From Zingiber officinale (Eukaryota; Streptophyta; Magnoliopsida; Zingiberales; Zingiberaceae), in NCBI RefSeq assembly GCF_018446385.1, contig NC_055990.1:133932996-133996995 (forward strand): a stretch of DNA of 64,000 nucleotides, given 5' to 3'. Positions 10,435 through 22,495 of this stretch are shown here, piece by piece. The stretch's first letter is position 1. The number at the start of each line of letters is the position of its first letter. A program made the translations under genes and the position numbers. The notes below the pieces were generated by a model. That model was not told where the DNA came from, ran no database searches, and saw nothing but the letters and a program-made list of their open reading frames with translations.

Positions 10435-12172
10435 AACTCAGATTCAAAGTTAAGTAAAACAGAATGCATAAATAAGCATAAGCATAAGCATGCTTTTAAA
10501 TAAGAAGTTTAAGCACAAACGTAAGCATACTTAAGTAACAGGTTAAGTACAAGCTAAAAAGATTTTAAAATTTAAGGTAAACTTAAAATTTACAAACTTA
10601 AGGCTCCCCCTTAATAAGAGAACTCTTATCCTTAATTTGAATTTTTGTCCTTCGAACTCTTATCCTTAATTTGAATTTTCTTATCCTTAATTTGAATTTT
10701 TGTCCTACTCTCCCTCTTTGTCATATATCAAAAATTTTTTAGGAAAACTTTTGGAAAAATGTTGAAGTCCAAAAATAACATTTAAATACCTGACTTTTAA
10801 AACTTTGTAAGGAAAATTTTGTAGGAAAAAACTTAGTAAAATTTTGCTAAGTAAAAATAGTTTAAGTGCAAAACAACTTTGTTCATCCAAAATTTTGAAA
10901 ACTTAAGCTTTTAAAGACTGTATTTAAAGTTTTTCGTTAAACTTAAAAGGCTTTTAAAAGGGATTTTTTTTTTAAGTACGAAAATTGAATTAAGTTTTGA
11001 AAAAAACTTTTAAATAAAACACTTAGCTTTAAAGATTTTAGGCTAATTTGAAAAACTTTTCAAACACTTAGCTTTTTATAATTAATTTTCATTGTAGAAT
11101 TCTTAGCTAAATGTCTTAAGAGATGATTTTCTTTCAACTAAGCTAGTAATAACTTTAGCCAATTTTGAAAACTCTGTTAGATAGATTTTCAAAGCTTTAT
11201 TGGAAAAGTGTTCTTTTAAGTTTGAACAAGCTTTTTGAAAAAAAATAAACTTTACTAAATTTTCAAAGGATTTTGAAAAGAATAATTAAGAAGGTTTGAA
11301 AAATGAATAAAATACTTATCGGCCAAGGAGGAGAAACAAGGTTAAACCTTAATGTCCAAGCATGAGTTGAGTTAATTTGATTGCATGTTAACTAAGTTCT
11401 TTTAGTAAGGTATCAGAGCCTTAATGTTCAAGTTGAGTAACCCTAACAATTCAAATACTTAATTACTTGGCCACATGTCTAACCATCTAGCTACTAGCTG
11501 ATTGTCTAGAGGACAACGACTTTCACTTGGTTAGTCAAGTTAAGTCAATAGATCCAGTTAGATTTGACTAGGGCTGGATAACTTGACTTGATTACTATAT
11601 ATTAGGTATTTAACGCCCAGACTCATATTGATGCACAAATATAAGCATTCTTGAGTCCAGACTGTACCCTATGCATCTCACACCATTCTATATTTTTCAA
11701 GCACAATCAAGGTAAGCCTAGGTGTTTGTGAGATGCTCTGGCTGAATTCTAGGGGAACATAATTTCTAAGGTAGAACCTAGGCTAAGTCCAAATTTGAGA
11801 AACTAGTAAAATTGGATTTTGAAAACAATATTTTGCCTAGAATTTAGAAGTATAATTTTAAACTTAAGCAGATTTTGAAAACAAGTAAAGCATTTAAGAG
11901 TAAAGGTAGGTAGCTGATTTGAAAATCAATATCTATTCTACCCAACACATTTCTATTTGTCTTCTAAGCGTAGAATGTAAACAAAAACTACTAAGCATAA
12001 GTAGAGTTCAACTAAGCACCAGTACAGTCAAACTACACAAAATAGGTGTTTATCCAAGATACATCAAATGATAGAGTCATAAAGCAGGATCATCGAAGGC
12101 AGGATCATCAGCTGGAGGGACGTCAGCTGGAGATGGTGTAAGGGGCTGCTCGTGTGCAGGCTGAGGCTGTCC
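10435..12172. other. AT-rich untranslated 3' part of gag-only element 1
   Basis: About 1.7 kb, rich in T/A runs on both strands, with short poly-purine and poly-pyrimidine stretches (AAAACTTTT type). No frame of useful length or recognisable motif was seen. Confidence 0.5.
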
Positions 12173-13429
12173 CTAGCGACGTATCTCGCCTCGGAGAGAG
12201 GCGAACCCTGCAGCTATCTCGGATCGTAGAGATCGGAGGAAGCGATGGCTCTCTCGAACAGCGCGTTGAGTCTCAATGGACTGAACCTTAAGACGGGCGA
12301 GTCTGTCCTCGACGGAGAGTGATGCCGAAGTCGAATGACCGGTTGATGTAGAGGGCCCGGCAGAGGTGGAAGGTAAAGGGTATGCGAAAAACTCCTCTGC
12401 TAAGAAGTCGGGCCACTCCTCTCCCTCGCTCGGTGCATCCTCGGCCTCTAGAGCAATAGGAGCAGCGACTGGCGGCGACCGACCCTTCCAGGCCAGAATC
12501 CCCTCGGCGGTGACCTCTATATCGGCTAATCGAAGACTACGCTGCCCTAACTCATCGTATATGGTAAGTGAGATGAGTGTCCCTATGGTCGTATCTATCC
12601 TAGAGGTGGAGAAAATCTGGGTCAAGATATGACAGTAGGGCATATGGACCACTCCAGATGTGACTGTACTAGATGCATGAATGATGTTATAGAACATATG
12701 CAGAGCAATGTTTATATCTAAGCGCTGACTAAGAGCGTACAGAAAGAATGAGTGGGATGACCGCATCTTTGAGACGTCTCGAGAAGTGATCGGCAAGATG
12801 CATGCTGTTAGGACTCTGTACATGATGTAGTCCTGAACTCTATCAAGAGTCGACCTGAACTTAGTCAGTCCAAATGGTCTCTCCTCTCCAAAAAAATGCG
12901 TGTAAATGGTGTCTAAGGTGATATGGGAGTAGGGATCACCGAACGGTAGATCCCTACCCGGGTAGCACAGGAAGGTGCATGTAGACTCCCTAAGCTCTAA
13001 ACTCGTACGAATTAGGGAGGGGGTAAACTGGATGTCAGTTCCACCAACTCTGGTGGAATATGTAGTATCATCAACCTTTTTAAGGTTGTGATAGAACTGG
13101 GCACACAAATCCTGATTTACTGTGTTGTTGCAGCCAACCAGTTTCCCTAGGTGATAGTAATCTATCATCTGGATAGCAAGGTGATAGAACTGGGTAAAAA
13201 ATTACCTACCTACATACCTAGGTTTAATGGACTCAAATGTAAACTTAGCAAAATCTACCCTATGCTGTTCCGAGGGGAACCTAGGATCCGTGGAAGGGGC
13301 CCTAGCCGGTGTAGGATCAACAATGCGACGTTTCCTATTTTTGACAGTATACAAGCAAAATAGCAAAAACTAGTATGAAATTCATGTAGTAGATGATTAA
13401 GGGAGGTTTAGAGTATACCTAGGAGGCAT
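12173..13429 (-). CDS. Transposase_32-like ORF (putative plant transposon protein) with a predicted intron
   Basis: The main open frame (13168-12173) covers FYHNLKKVDDTTYSTRVGG, DIQFTPSLIRTSLEL and HMFYNIIHAS, a pattern I associate with the plant 'putative plant transposon protein' domain found in many non-autonomous elements. The C-terminus is Ser/Thr-rich and then a coiled coil with Arg (RLARLKVQSIETQRAV). Upstream, an 11-bp exon ATGCCTCCTAG (13429-13419), an 84-bp intron (13418-13335, GTATAC...AAATAG) and the next exon give MPPRKRRIVDPTPARAPSTD, a basic start. One TAA at about 13199 lies in frame between PRYVGR and FFTQFY, or falls in a second short intron. It lies in the same sense as gag, about 2.3 kb downstream. 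Function is unknown. Domain call 0.5, intron call 0.4. Confidence 0.5.
13335..13418 (-). other. Predicted intron near the start of the Transposase_32-like ORF
   Basis: Donor AG|GTATAC and acceptor AAATAG|GAAACG on the minus strand, T-rich in between. Splicing joins MPPR to KRRIVD in frame. The intron itself contains stops. Confidence 0.4.
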
Positions 13430-15715
13430 TGCTAGAAGTAGAGGAGGAAGAGGTGGGTCGAAGGCGCCTTGGTTGGGGAAAAATCGCACGAGAAGCTTGT
13501 GCTCAGTTTCGGCAGAAAACGAATAGAAAGGTTTCTGTTCGTGGCCATATTTCGTGTTGAAGGTGCCTTAAATGCAGTTTAAGGCGTCTTGGAAGATCTG
13601 TTGGAGGCATCTCGGGGATAGTCCGAGGCGCCTTAGGTTAAGTTGGCGGGACTTTTCCCGCCGCTATTTAGGACGCCTCCCTTGTGGGAGGCGCCTCCTG
13701 AGAGACGCCACGTGTAAATTTTTTTTTTAATTAAAGTTTTGAAAAGTGTTTTGAAAAATATTAAGGTCGAATAAATAATTTGAAAAATATTTAAGTTGTT
13801 GGTTAAATGATTTGAAAAAATATTTAAGTTGATTAACTTTGAAAAATAATTAAGTTAATTTAATTTGAAAAAATATTTATGTTAATTAACTTTGAAAATA
13901 TTTAAGTTAATTAAACTTGAAAGATATTTAAGCTAATTAAATTTGAAAAATATTTAATTAAGTTTTGAAAAAGTATTAAGTTTAAGTTAGTTTTTGAAAA
14001 TATTAAGATAATTAAATTTTGAAAGAGTATTAATTAAGTTTTTAAAAAATATTAAGTTTAAATTAATTTTTGAAAATATTAAGTTAATTAAATTTTGAAA
14101 GAATATTAATTAAGTTTTTTTTAAAAAAATATTAAGTTTAAATTAATTTTTGAAAATATTAAGTTAATTAAATTTTGAAAGAATATTAATTAATTTTTTT
14201 TAAAAAAATATTAAGTTTAAATTAATTTTTGAAAATATTAAGTTAATTCAATTTTGAAAGAATATTAATTAAGTTTTGAAAAAGTATTAAGTTTATATTA
14301 ATTAAAAAATATTTAAGTTAAATTAATTTTTGAAAATATTAAGTTAATTAAATTTGGAAAGAATATTAATTAAGTTTTGAAAAAGTATTAAGTTTAGATT
14401 AATTAAAAAAATATTTAAGTTAAATTTTGAAAAAGTATTAAGTTTAAAATTTTGAAACTATTAAGTTAATTAAATTTTGAAAGAATTAAATTTTGAAAAA
14501 GTATTAAGTTTAAATTAATTTTTGAAACTATTAAGTTAATTAAATTTTGAAAAAGTAAATTAATTTTTGAAAATATTAAGTTGATTAAATTTGAAAAATA
14601 TTAATTAAATTCGAAGATAATTAAGTTAATTAAATTTGAAGATAATTAAGTTAATTAACATTTGAAAGAATATTAAATTTTGATTTGAAGGTTAATAATT
14701 TTGAAAATATTTATGTTAATTAATTTTGAAAAAGTATTAATTAATTTTGTAAATTAAATTTAAAAAAATATTTTAGTTAATTTAATAAAAAAATTAATTT
14801 AATTTTAATTTAATTTTAATTTAATTGTGAATTTTGAATTTTAATTCAAATTAATTTAATTTTAATTACAAATTTTAATTTTAAATTTCGATTAATTTAA
14901 TTTTAATTATGAATTTTAATTTCGAATTTCGAATTTTAATTTTCTTTTAATTTATATTCCTTAGTCATCTTACCCGATCTAAATTTTCAATCAGGGAATC
15001 CTATAATTTTTGTGAGATGAATTAGGTTCAATTTTAGGGTTTGGTTTAACTTTGTGTTAGATTCAGATTTAGCTTTGGGTTCAACAAATAAGCATTGTTT
15101 GGATAAACTTCTGGGCTATGGTGAGTCACAAGGACATCATTAAAGTAATTATGCCTTCGAGGTTTTTCAAATAGTCTTACCCATTGAACTTAGTACAAAA
15201 CCTTGGTCTAACTGGTTAGGATCCATAAAGGGTAGTTTCGGTCAGTTCCACTTAGCCAAATGTACTAGGTCGAAGCCATATCTTCCTAGACATGCGATGA
15301 CTAAGCTTCCCCAACGTACTATCATCCAATACTTCACCAGTACTGTGAGTCAAGTTAAATCTAGTCCATTTTAATCTAACCTTAATTACCCTGCCGGGTA
15401 GTCTACTCTTGGTTACCCTTGTCGGGTGAATTAAGTTTTGGAAGTGCCAGCTATTCTGGAGCCTTCCCTTGTTTTTTTTTTAAGATTTAATTTAAAGTTT
15501 ATTTTAATTTTGAATTAATCTGGATTTTTAATTTGAATTTAATTGAATTTTAATTTGAATTTTAGATTTAATTTGATTTGAATTTGAATTTGAATTTTAG
15601 ATTTAATTTTAATTTTAAATTTGATTTGAATTTTAATTTTAGATTTAATTTTAAATTTAAATTTAATTTTAATTTTAGATATAGTTTTAATTTTAATTTT
15701 CATTCAATTTTATTT
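13430..15715. repeat. AT-rich degenerate repeat tract
   Basis: From about 13720 the sequence is built of TTAAGTTAATTAAATTTTGA and GAAAAAGTATTAAGTTT type units in irregular order. Past 14800 it turns to AATTTTAATTT runs, with an ordinary 0.5-kb stretch near 14960-15470. No coding frame. The GC-rich part at 13440-13720 has further GGCGCC units. Confidence 0.6.
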
Positions 15716-17374
15716 TTATTGTTTTTCTTCTAGCCCCCCTGGATCATAGCCTTGATATGGTCTATCGAAGTAATGTATTTGATCCTTAGAGACCCAATAT
15801 TGACCAAGTTCAACTTGATTAACCAGGTTGGACTTGGGTACCCATGCTTGGACTGATTTATTATTTTGTCTATTTACTAAGGATAAGTAAGATCTATATT
15901 TTCTTTTAGTTTTATAACCTAGCCCAGTTTTGTTGTAAACGATTCTTTGTGTCCCAAGAATTAGGTCAAGCTTCTTGGAGCCCAAAGAGAACCGTTCTAA
16001 TGTATTTTTCAAATCCTTGACTTGAGTTTTCAGATTGGAATTTTCTTCCTCAAGTTTTTGACCTTGAGTTGAATTTTTAGTCTGAACTGGGTTAGACAAG
16101 GTTTTGGAGTTAGTCACTTCTTTAAGGACTGCTACTTCCTTTAAAAGTCACTTGACCTTAAGGTTTGATTTAGCTAATTTGCGTAATAAGTAATTAACTA
16201 AATTGTTTAACCGAGGAATACTTACAACGGTGTTAGGCCCTTCGGAAACGGATACGGATCCGTGGTTTCGCTCGAACTCGGCTTCCGATTCGCTTTCGCT
16301 CTCGGACAGATTGATTTGGTCCCGGGCCATCAGTGCAAGTAGACTCGTCTGATCGAGTTCGTCGTCGGTATCTTCTTCTCAGGATTCGTCCCATGTCGCC
16401 TTTAGCACCTTCTTTTTCCTCTGCTTCTTTGCATCCTTTTGATTATGACAGTTGACCTTGATGTGCCCTTTCTGGTTGCATCCGTAGCAGATCACTTTGA
16501 GCTTGACTTTTGAACTGGATTGAACCTCCTTTGATTGTACTGCCTTCTTTAGATCTCTCTTGTTGAAGCCTTTCTTTTTCTTGTAGAGCTTCTTCACTAG
16601 GTTCACGAGCTCGGAGGTTAATTCATCGTCTTCATTGTTTGAGTCGGGTTCGTCTTCCGACTCCGGTTCAGTTCTTCGCCGTGATCTTGGTTCGCATGTT
16701 CGACTAGTACCTGCAACCAAAGCAATACCCTTCTCGTTTGGTTGTGTATTAGTCTGTTCATGCAGTTCAAATTCCGAAAACAATTTATCTAATGTAATGG
16801 AAGATAAATCCTAGGAGACTTTGTAGGCATCTACCATTGATGCCCACAATGTACTCCTTGGAAAAGCATTTAGAGCGTACCTTTTAATATCCCGATTCTC
16901 GACTCTTTGCCCAATCGCATGGAGGGAGTTGAGAATGTTTTGTATGCTTGCGTGGAGTTGACTTGCTGTCTCTCCGTCCTGCATTTTCAGGTTATATAAT
17001 TTATTAAACAAAAGGTCTCTTTTACTCACCTTGGTGTCGGAGGTGCCCTCGTGGAGTTCGATCAGCTTCTCCCATAGCTCTTTTGCGCTGGAGAACGGTC
17101 CAACTCTGTTGAGCTCTTCTTTGGTTAGTTCGCACTGGAGGGTGCAGGTAGCTCTGGCATCGGCTTCCACTTTCTTGATTAGTGATGGTTCCCATTTTTC
17201 GCAGGGTGTAGGCTTGCCATCTTCGTCGGTTGGTAGTTGCAATCCCGTCTTGATGATCATCCATGTGTCGAACTGTATTTTGAGGAAGGTTTCCATTCGC
17301 CCCTTCCAGTACCCGAAATCTTCTCCGGTGAAGAGCGGGGGACGAATGATGTTGAATCCTTCTTGTTGGGCCAT
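15716..17374 (-). pseudogene. Copia-type gag polyprotein of gag-only element 1
   Basis: One reading frame starts MAQQEGFNIIRPPLF at 17374 and runs to a stop at 15716, about 550 codons, with stops at 16811, 16379 and 16148. It has the UBN2/copia-gag features FTGEDFGYWKGRMETFL and LHEGTSDTKVSKRDLLFNKL, a single CCHC knuckle (CYGCNQKGHIKVNC), a Ser/Glu-rich acidic part (LSESESESEAEF), a coiled coil, and the linker LDLILGTQR...KTGLGYK usually found between gag and protease in plant copia elements. It ends before any protease motif. Gag would package the element's own RNA into particles supplied with enzymes by a partner element. Confidence 0.75.
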
Positions 17375-17614
17375 TGATAATATGCAAAATAAAAAAAAAC
17401 AGAAATGTCCCAAGACTAGGTCTTGGATTAGCAGTGCGGGAAATAAAATTAATATCACGAGCTCGAGCGGTGTTGCACCAACTTCGAGCAAATATTGATT
17501 CGAAAAAATAATTAGAATATAGCTATTAAACTAGATTCTAATTGACTCCGTAAAAATTGAAAACACCACGAAAGAATTGCGTGATCGGTGGTTGCACCAG
17601 ATCAATGTGACCCC

Positions 17615-17628
17615 GCTCTGATACCAAT
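17615..17628 (-). other. Primer binding site, initiator-Met type
   Basis: TTGGTATCAGAGC on the minus strand directly after the 5' LTR, the standard copia PBS complementary to the 3' end of initiator methionine tRNA. Confidence 0.8.
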
Positions 17629-18905
17629 TGTTGGATCGAAAGCGCTAGAGGAGGGGTGAATAGCGCTCGTGATTATTTCTCGTTCGATTCGAATTCGTAA
17701 AGCGTTCGAGTGTACTGCAGCGAAAATAACAATAAAAACAAACACAGAAAAAGACCCAAGTGTTTTTATTTGGTTCGGAGCCTTGGGCGACTCCTACTCC
17801 AAGGCCCGCCCTCGTTGAGCGATTACTGTGGGCAATTCACTATCAAATCGCAAATTCGGTACAAGAAGAGATTACAATTGAAAGTACTAACAGTAACTTA
17901 TACCAACAACACGAAGATGAAAACTTGTAGCTTTGGGTTGTCGAAAACTCGTCGTAGCTTCGTCGGGTCATTTTTGAGTAGCACGTTGATGAATAACAGC
18001 TTTTGAATTAATGATTTGAGCCTCTGCCTCGACCCCCTTTTAAATAGTGCTGGAGGCGCCTCCAAGCCTGTCCAAGGCGCCTCCAGGCCGCCGAGTTGCA
18101 CGCGTGGATCAACTCTGATCTGGTCGCGCCTTATCTCATTGAAGGCGCCTCAAGGCTGGTCCAAGGCGCCTCCAACGCCTGGTCCAAGGCGCCTTTAGCT
18201 TCCTCCGAGGCACCTCCAGCACCTCTGGACAGCTGGCTTTGGCTTGCACCCGAGGCGCCTCCAAGCCCCATGGAGGCGCCTCGGACACTGTTCATCCAAG
18301 GTCAATTGTGCTTCTTTGTTCCTGTAAAATGTGTTAGTCCCAAACACAAAACCCTGCAAAGCACAGACATATTATAAGTGATATAATCGACAGTCATCGG
18401 ACTGTCCGGGTCTGACTTCGGATTTCCAACCGGAAATCCTAGGTCGACCTGACGCCTACTGTTCCCTCTACGGGGAACGCGTCCTCACCTACTCCACTCA
18501 GGAGATTTACCTGTTGCCAGTGCGATCCTCCAGATCGATTGGACTTTTGCTCAGCGTTCGAAGCTTCCGGACTTTCTGCTGGACTTCCGCTTCCCGGCTC
18601 GTCCAGTCTTCCACCTGGTTCGTGACACCAGGACTTTCCACCTAGGCTTACCAACCCTAGGACTTTTGCCTGAAGCTCTTGACCCGCCAAGACTTTCCGT
18701 ATAGGGTTACCACCCCCTATGACCTAGGGTTACCACCCCTAGGGTTTTCCACCTGCCTAACCGCAGCTAGGACTTTTGCCTAAGTACCACTTAGGACTTT
18801 CCTGCAAGCTCCATGAACTTGTTAGATCACAACACGACTTAACTTTGACCCTTTTGCCATTATCAAAACTTGAGTTCGATCGTCTAGATGCTTCCCGCAC
18901 CAATA
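17629..18905 (-). repeat. LTR of gag-only element 1, right (5') copy
   Basis: 1,277 bp, matching 9134-10411 with scattered substitutions and ending CCAATA instead of CCAACA. It carries the same GGCGCC array (18050-18290). Confidence 0.85.
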
Positions 18906-20924
18906 GAATGGAGGTAGGCTCGCTTCATGGATTCAAAACTACTCCCTTCGGCATCCTGATAAATCCGCAGTGCCACACGAGAGCCCTCCAACTCATTCTT
19001 GGCGGCGACAATTTGATCGCGGAGGGATTTCTCTTCAGCCGAGCGGCTATCCCGCTCGGTGACCAGGAAGTATTCAACCTACTTCAGCTTCTCGGTGAGG
19101 AACCGGGCCTCCTTATTCTTCTTGTCTAGATCGGCGATGGCCCGGTTCTTCCTTGCGTTCGCCGACTCGATCTTGTTGTCAAAAGTGGTAACTTGTTTGT
19201 TGAGTCGCTCCAACATGGTGGCTTGGCCGGCGCTCTTGGCCCGTTCGGCTTTGAGCAACTTCTTGCTCTTCGCCAGAGCGGCTTGAAGCCGAGCCACCTC
19301 GACGTCAGTCTTCTTATGAGCGGTTGTGGATGGGCCGCTCGAGATTTGGAGCTTCTTGAACTCATCCTCCAAGAATGGGAGCCTGTGGCACATGGCCAGG
19401 CTCTCCACCCAGTACTGCGGGTGAATGAGAAAAGGTTAGCGCCAAAATGAAGGCAAGCCATGGATTTACATTAAGATACTTACGCCGGTGGCCATTTGGG
19501 TGTGTTTGTTGGCGAGGGAGCCTGGAGGTAATATCGCCGCATGGGCCCATGCATCCTCTCAGACTTCGGGCAACGACCCCCGGATGAGGATCTGATGCTC
19601 GGGGGTCTGGGAATGGGCGCTCGGCTCGCTATAGTCCTCCGTTGGTAGATAGAGGATCGCTATGATAGACCATCGACCGCTCGGGGTCGAGTGAGCTGAG
19701 CCCTCCTGACTGGAAGCTGGTAAAATGCCAGATCGCTTAACCTTCAGGGGTTTTGGTGGTGGCGGCATGAAGGCCACGGGCGGTGCAGCGACGACCCCCT
19801 GCGGTAGCTCGGCCAGGGAAGGCGTCTGATTGGACGAGGAAGCCTCCGCAGTTCTTGGAAGCAGAGCCGGAGTCGAAGTGCTGACCTGCTCGACCGACTA
19901 CGCTACCGACGTAGTAGAAGGCTCGGCCCTTCGCCTCTTGCGTCGGGTCAGTGGCACACCCGAGGAGGCTGAGCCCGATGGCTCCTCGACGGGAATTATG
20001 GGGCGCTGCTCGATCGGAGGTTGTGAGCCTGGGGTAGCTCCTCCGCTCGGCGCATGGCTAGCCTTTCCTTCGCTCGTCCCCACCGGCGCCTCCTCACTCA
20101 GGCCGAGCCGATCTTCGTAGGAGCCGACCGGTCGCAGACCTCAGCTCACCAACTCTTCAGTAGCCACCGCCTCGATCATGGCATCTGAAATCTTAGCCTT
20201 GCCGGCCATCTGCGCGCGCATCATGACTTTGGCTGCAGGAGAAAAAGAAAAATCAGTTAACATCAAAGGGAAAGGGTAAAGTAGTCGCATACCTAGGCTA
20301 TTCGGGAGCCGGGTGCGGATCGGACTGAGGCCAAAGATGTAGAGGACACCCTCGAACAGCAACTTGTGGATTTCGTACTTCTGACTGGCCAGAATTGCCA
20401 TAACATTTAGATAGTCCAAGCGGCTCTTGTAGCTTTTCAGTGAGAGTTGAGGTGCCACTTCGAGCTGCCAGCAGGTCGAGAATTCTGGTCGCTTGGGAAG
20501 ATACATGAAAAAGAAGTATTCCCTCCAATATTTATTGGAGGTCGGCATTTTATCAAAAAATAATAAACCGACCCTAGACTAGAAGAGGAAGGTTCCCGAC
20601 TCGGACAACTTCGGGTAATAAAAATAATGGAAAACTTAAGGCGTAAGAGGGATGTCGTGCAGCCGAAATAAGACGATGACACCGCACAGAAGACGGAAGG
20701 AGTTTGGCACGAGCTGAGTAAGAGAGATGCGAAAGTATTTACAAACTGTGATAATGAAAGGATGGATAGGGAACCACAGGCCGACGGTGAAATGGTCCCT
20801 GAACAGACAAATGCATCTGGTCGGCGGGGTATTTGGCCAATCGGACGAGGAGGGCAGAATGATCTTGTGGTTGGATGGAATTTCGAAGGCCCTCAGCGTC
20901 GTCCTCATCAAACCTGGATTCCAT
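18906..20924 (-). pseudogene. Inverted copy of the antisense Transposase_28-like gene, main part
   Basis: Minus-strand counterpart of 2421 to about 4330. It starts at the ATG 20924-20922 and has the same frameshift early in the gene. It keeps FPIHPFIITVCKYF, WREYFFFMYL, the two predicted introns and the coiled coil (LEDEFKKLQ, LQAALAKSKKLL). It has an extra segment of about 110 bp relative to the left arm near 19980-20110 and lacks some of the left-arm stops, including that at 3565. The C-terminal piece is at 9133-8948 beyond the inserted element. The LINE tail lies 12 bp upstream of the ATG. Confidence 0.7.
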
Positions 20925-20953
20925 GGTGGTGTACCTTTTTTTTTTTTTTTTTT

Positions 20954-22125
20954 GATGAAAAGGTAAATATATATCATCAAAATGCACCAACATACAGAAG
21001 TGGTCTTGGTACCCCTTATGTCATGTCTGACGAAGTGTCAGATCTGGAAGGGGAACCATGATCATGTACATGTGCTCACTCGTATACCATCTATCCATGT
21101 AACCTATGCAAATGCTAGATGCAAACGCATCCTCAGTACAAGATACTGAGCTGAGGTATCATCCAGCACTGCCTGCTATCCCTGTCCAGCTGCTCATGTG
21201 TCCACATCATCACTGCCCATGCTACGTCCTGTGTCTCCTGGCACCTGGTGCCCGTCACCTCCTCCATGTTTCTCAATCTCCCGTGTGTCCGTATGTCTCC
21301 GAGGACTCCAAGCTATCTCAATCCATCTCCTCCTGTGTCATGGCCAAGACCCCATGAAGTCACTTTGAGCAAGTGACCAGCTATCAACGGATTTTACGCG
21401 CCTCTACCGTGAGCCGTTTGCTGCGGGCTAGATAGGTCTTTATGGTGGACCTATGCACCCTCTTGGGCTTTTTGGCAAAGCCCCAGCTATAAACGGATTT
21501 GATGTTGTCCTTACCGCGAGCCGTTTGCTGCGGACTAGATAGGCCTTTCTGGTGGGCCTATTCACCCTCTTGGACTTTTTGGCAAAGCCCCAGCCATAAA
21601 CGGATTTGACATGTCGTTACCGCTAGCCGGTTGCTGCGGACTAGATAGATCTTTCTAAGGTGGATCTATGCACCTGCACATCACTCTCACCTCTACATGC
21701 TCTCCCACATACAGTCCTCATGCTCTACTACATGACTCCACCCAATGTGGTCGCTCCTCACATACAACACCCTCCTCCCAAAGGTAACCCGCATGCAGTC
21801 CTCACGCTCTACTGCATGACTCCATCCGCTGTAGTGTCACCACGCTGCTCACCTCCTCACACACTCAAACTGTAGCACCATCTGTAAGCTCCATCCATGG
21901 CATCCGTGTGCTCCTGCAAGTGTCCAGCATCCCTCAGCATCCTGCTCCAGTCGCCATTAATGTACCCCTCTAGTCAGCTACTGGAGGGTGTCTCTATATC
22001 CAAGCAATCCGTTTGTGGGTGTATTCGAAACGGAGGTATCCGTCGCCATGGTGGTGTCGTGAAGTGCCGATGCCCGTGGTCCTCCATGTGTAGTCTCAGC
22101 CGCTACTAGCTCCTGATCAGGTACC
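20954..22125 (-). other. Extra 3' segment between the two A tracts of the LINE
   Basis: 1.17 kb lying between the internal A tract (22139-22126) and the terminal A tract (20953-20936). It contains a 106-bp tandem repeat and an approximately 85-bp duplication near 21700-21870, and no coding frame. It may be flanking sequence carried along from a former LINE location, or the true 3' untranslated region. Confidence 0.45.
21379..21665. repeat. 106-bp tandem repeat, about 2.7 copies
   Basis: Units start AGCTATCAACGG, AGCTATAAACGG and AGCCATAAACGG and share GAGCCGTTTGCTGCGG, CTAGATAGG and TTGGCAAAGCCCC. Confidence 0.8.
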
Positions 22126-22495
22126 TTTTTTTTTTTTTTGACTGAGGCGGTACTTGGCGTGACGGGATGTCAGCTAGAGCAGCACCCCAGTTCTATCTCT
22201 ATAACAGGGTATATGCATGGCCGACAGACCTCAGTGACTAAGCCAAAATAGGTCAAAAAGGCCCAAAAGGGAGGAGACCACTCCTCAAGAAGAAACTCTG
22301 ATGCAAATGCAGCATGAGACAACCTACTCTCTGATGGGTCTGTCGGTATCCTATCTACATGTATAGTGACTATGTCCGCAAGATGCATGCCCTCGCCAAG
22401 TGTTCCAAGGAGCTACACTCAACCCGATACCAAAATGCATGCTCTCTCTAATATAATCTACACGAATGCTATAATGCATGTGCATGTATGTATGC

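Larger units (their letters stand above)
9134..18905 (-). mobile_element. Gag-only copia-type LTR element carrying a Transposase_32-like ORF
   Basis: 9,772 bp with 1.28-kb LTRs (9134-10411 and 17629-18905), TSD GAATG at 9129-9133 and 18906-18910, an initiator-Met-type PBS beside the right LTR and a polypurine tract beside the left. On the minus strand it encodes a copia-type gag (17374-15716) and a second ORF (13429-12173). I find no protease, integrase, RT or RNase H, so it must depend on another element's enzymes. It sits only in the right arm of the palindrome, so it inserted after the inverted duplication. Confidence 0.85.

Noticed and set aside
12366..12632. Plus-strand frame inside the Transposase_32-like ORF
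   Set aside because: Shadow of the longer minus-strand frame, with no features of its own.
17615..17628. tRNA-like sequences near LTRs (also 37275, 44636, 60622, 62601)
   Set aside because: They are primer binding sites matching only the tRNA 3' end. No cloverleaf was found.
18439..18690. Frames in LTR segments with repeated CTAGGACTTTTGCC words
   Set aside because: The words are LTR sequence present in both copies of element 1. No protein-like pattern.
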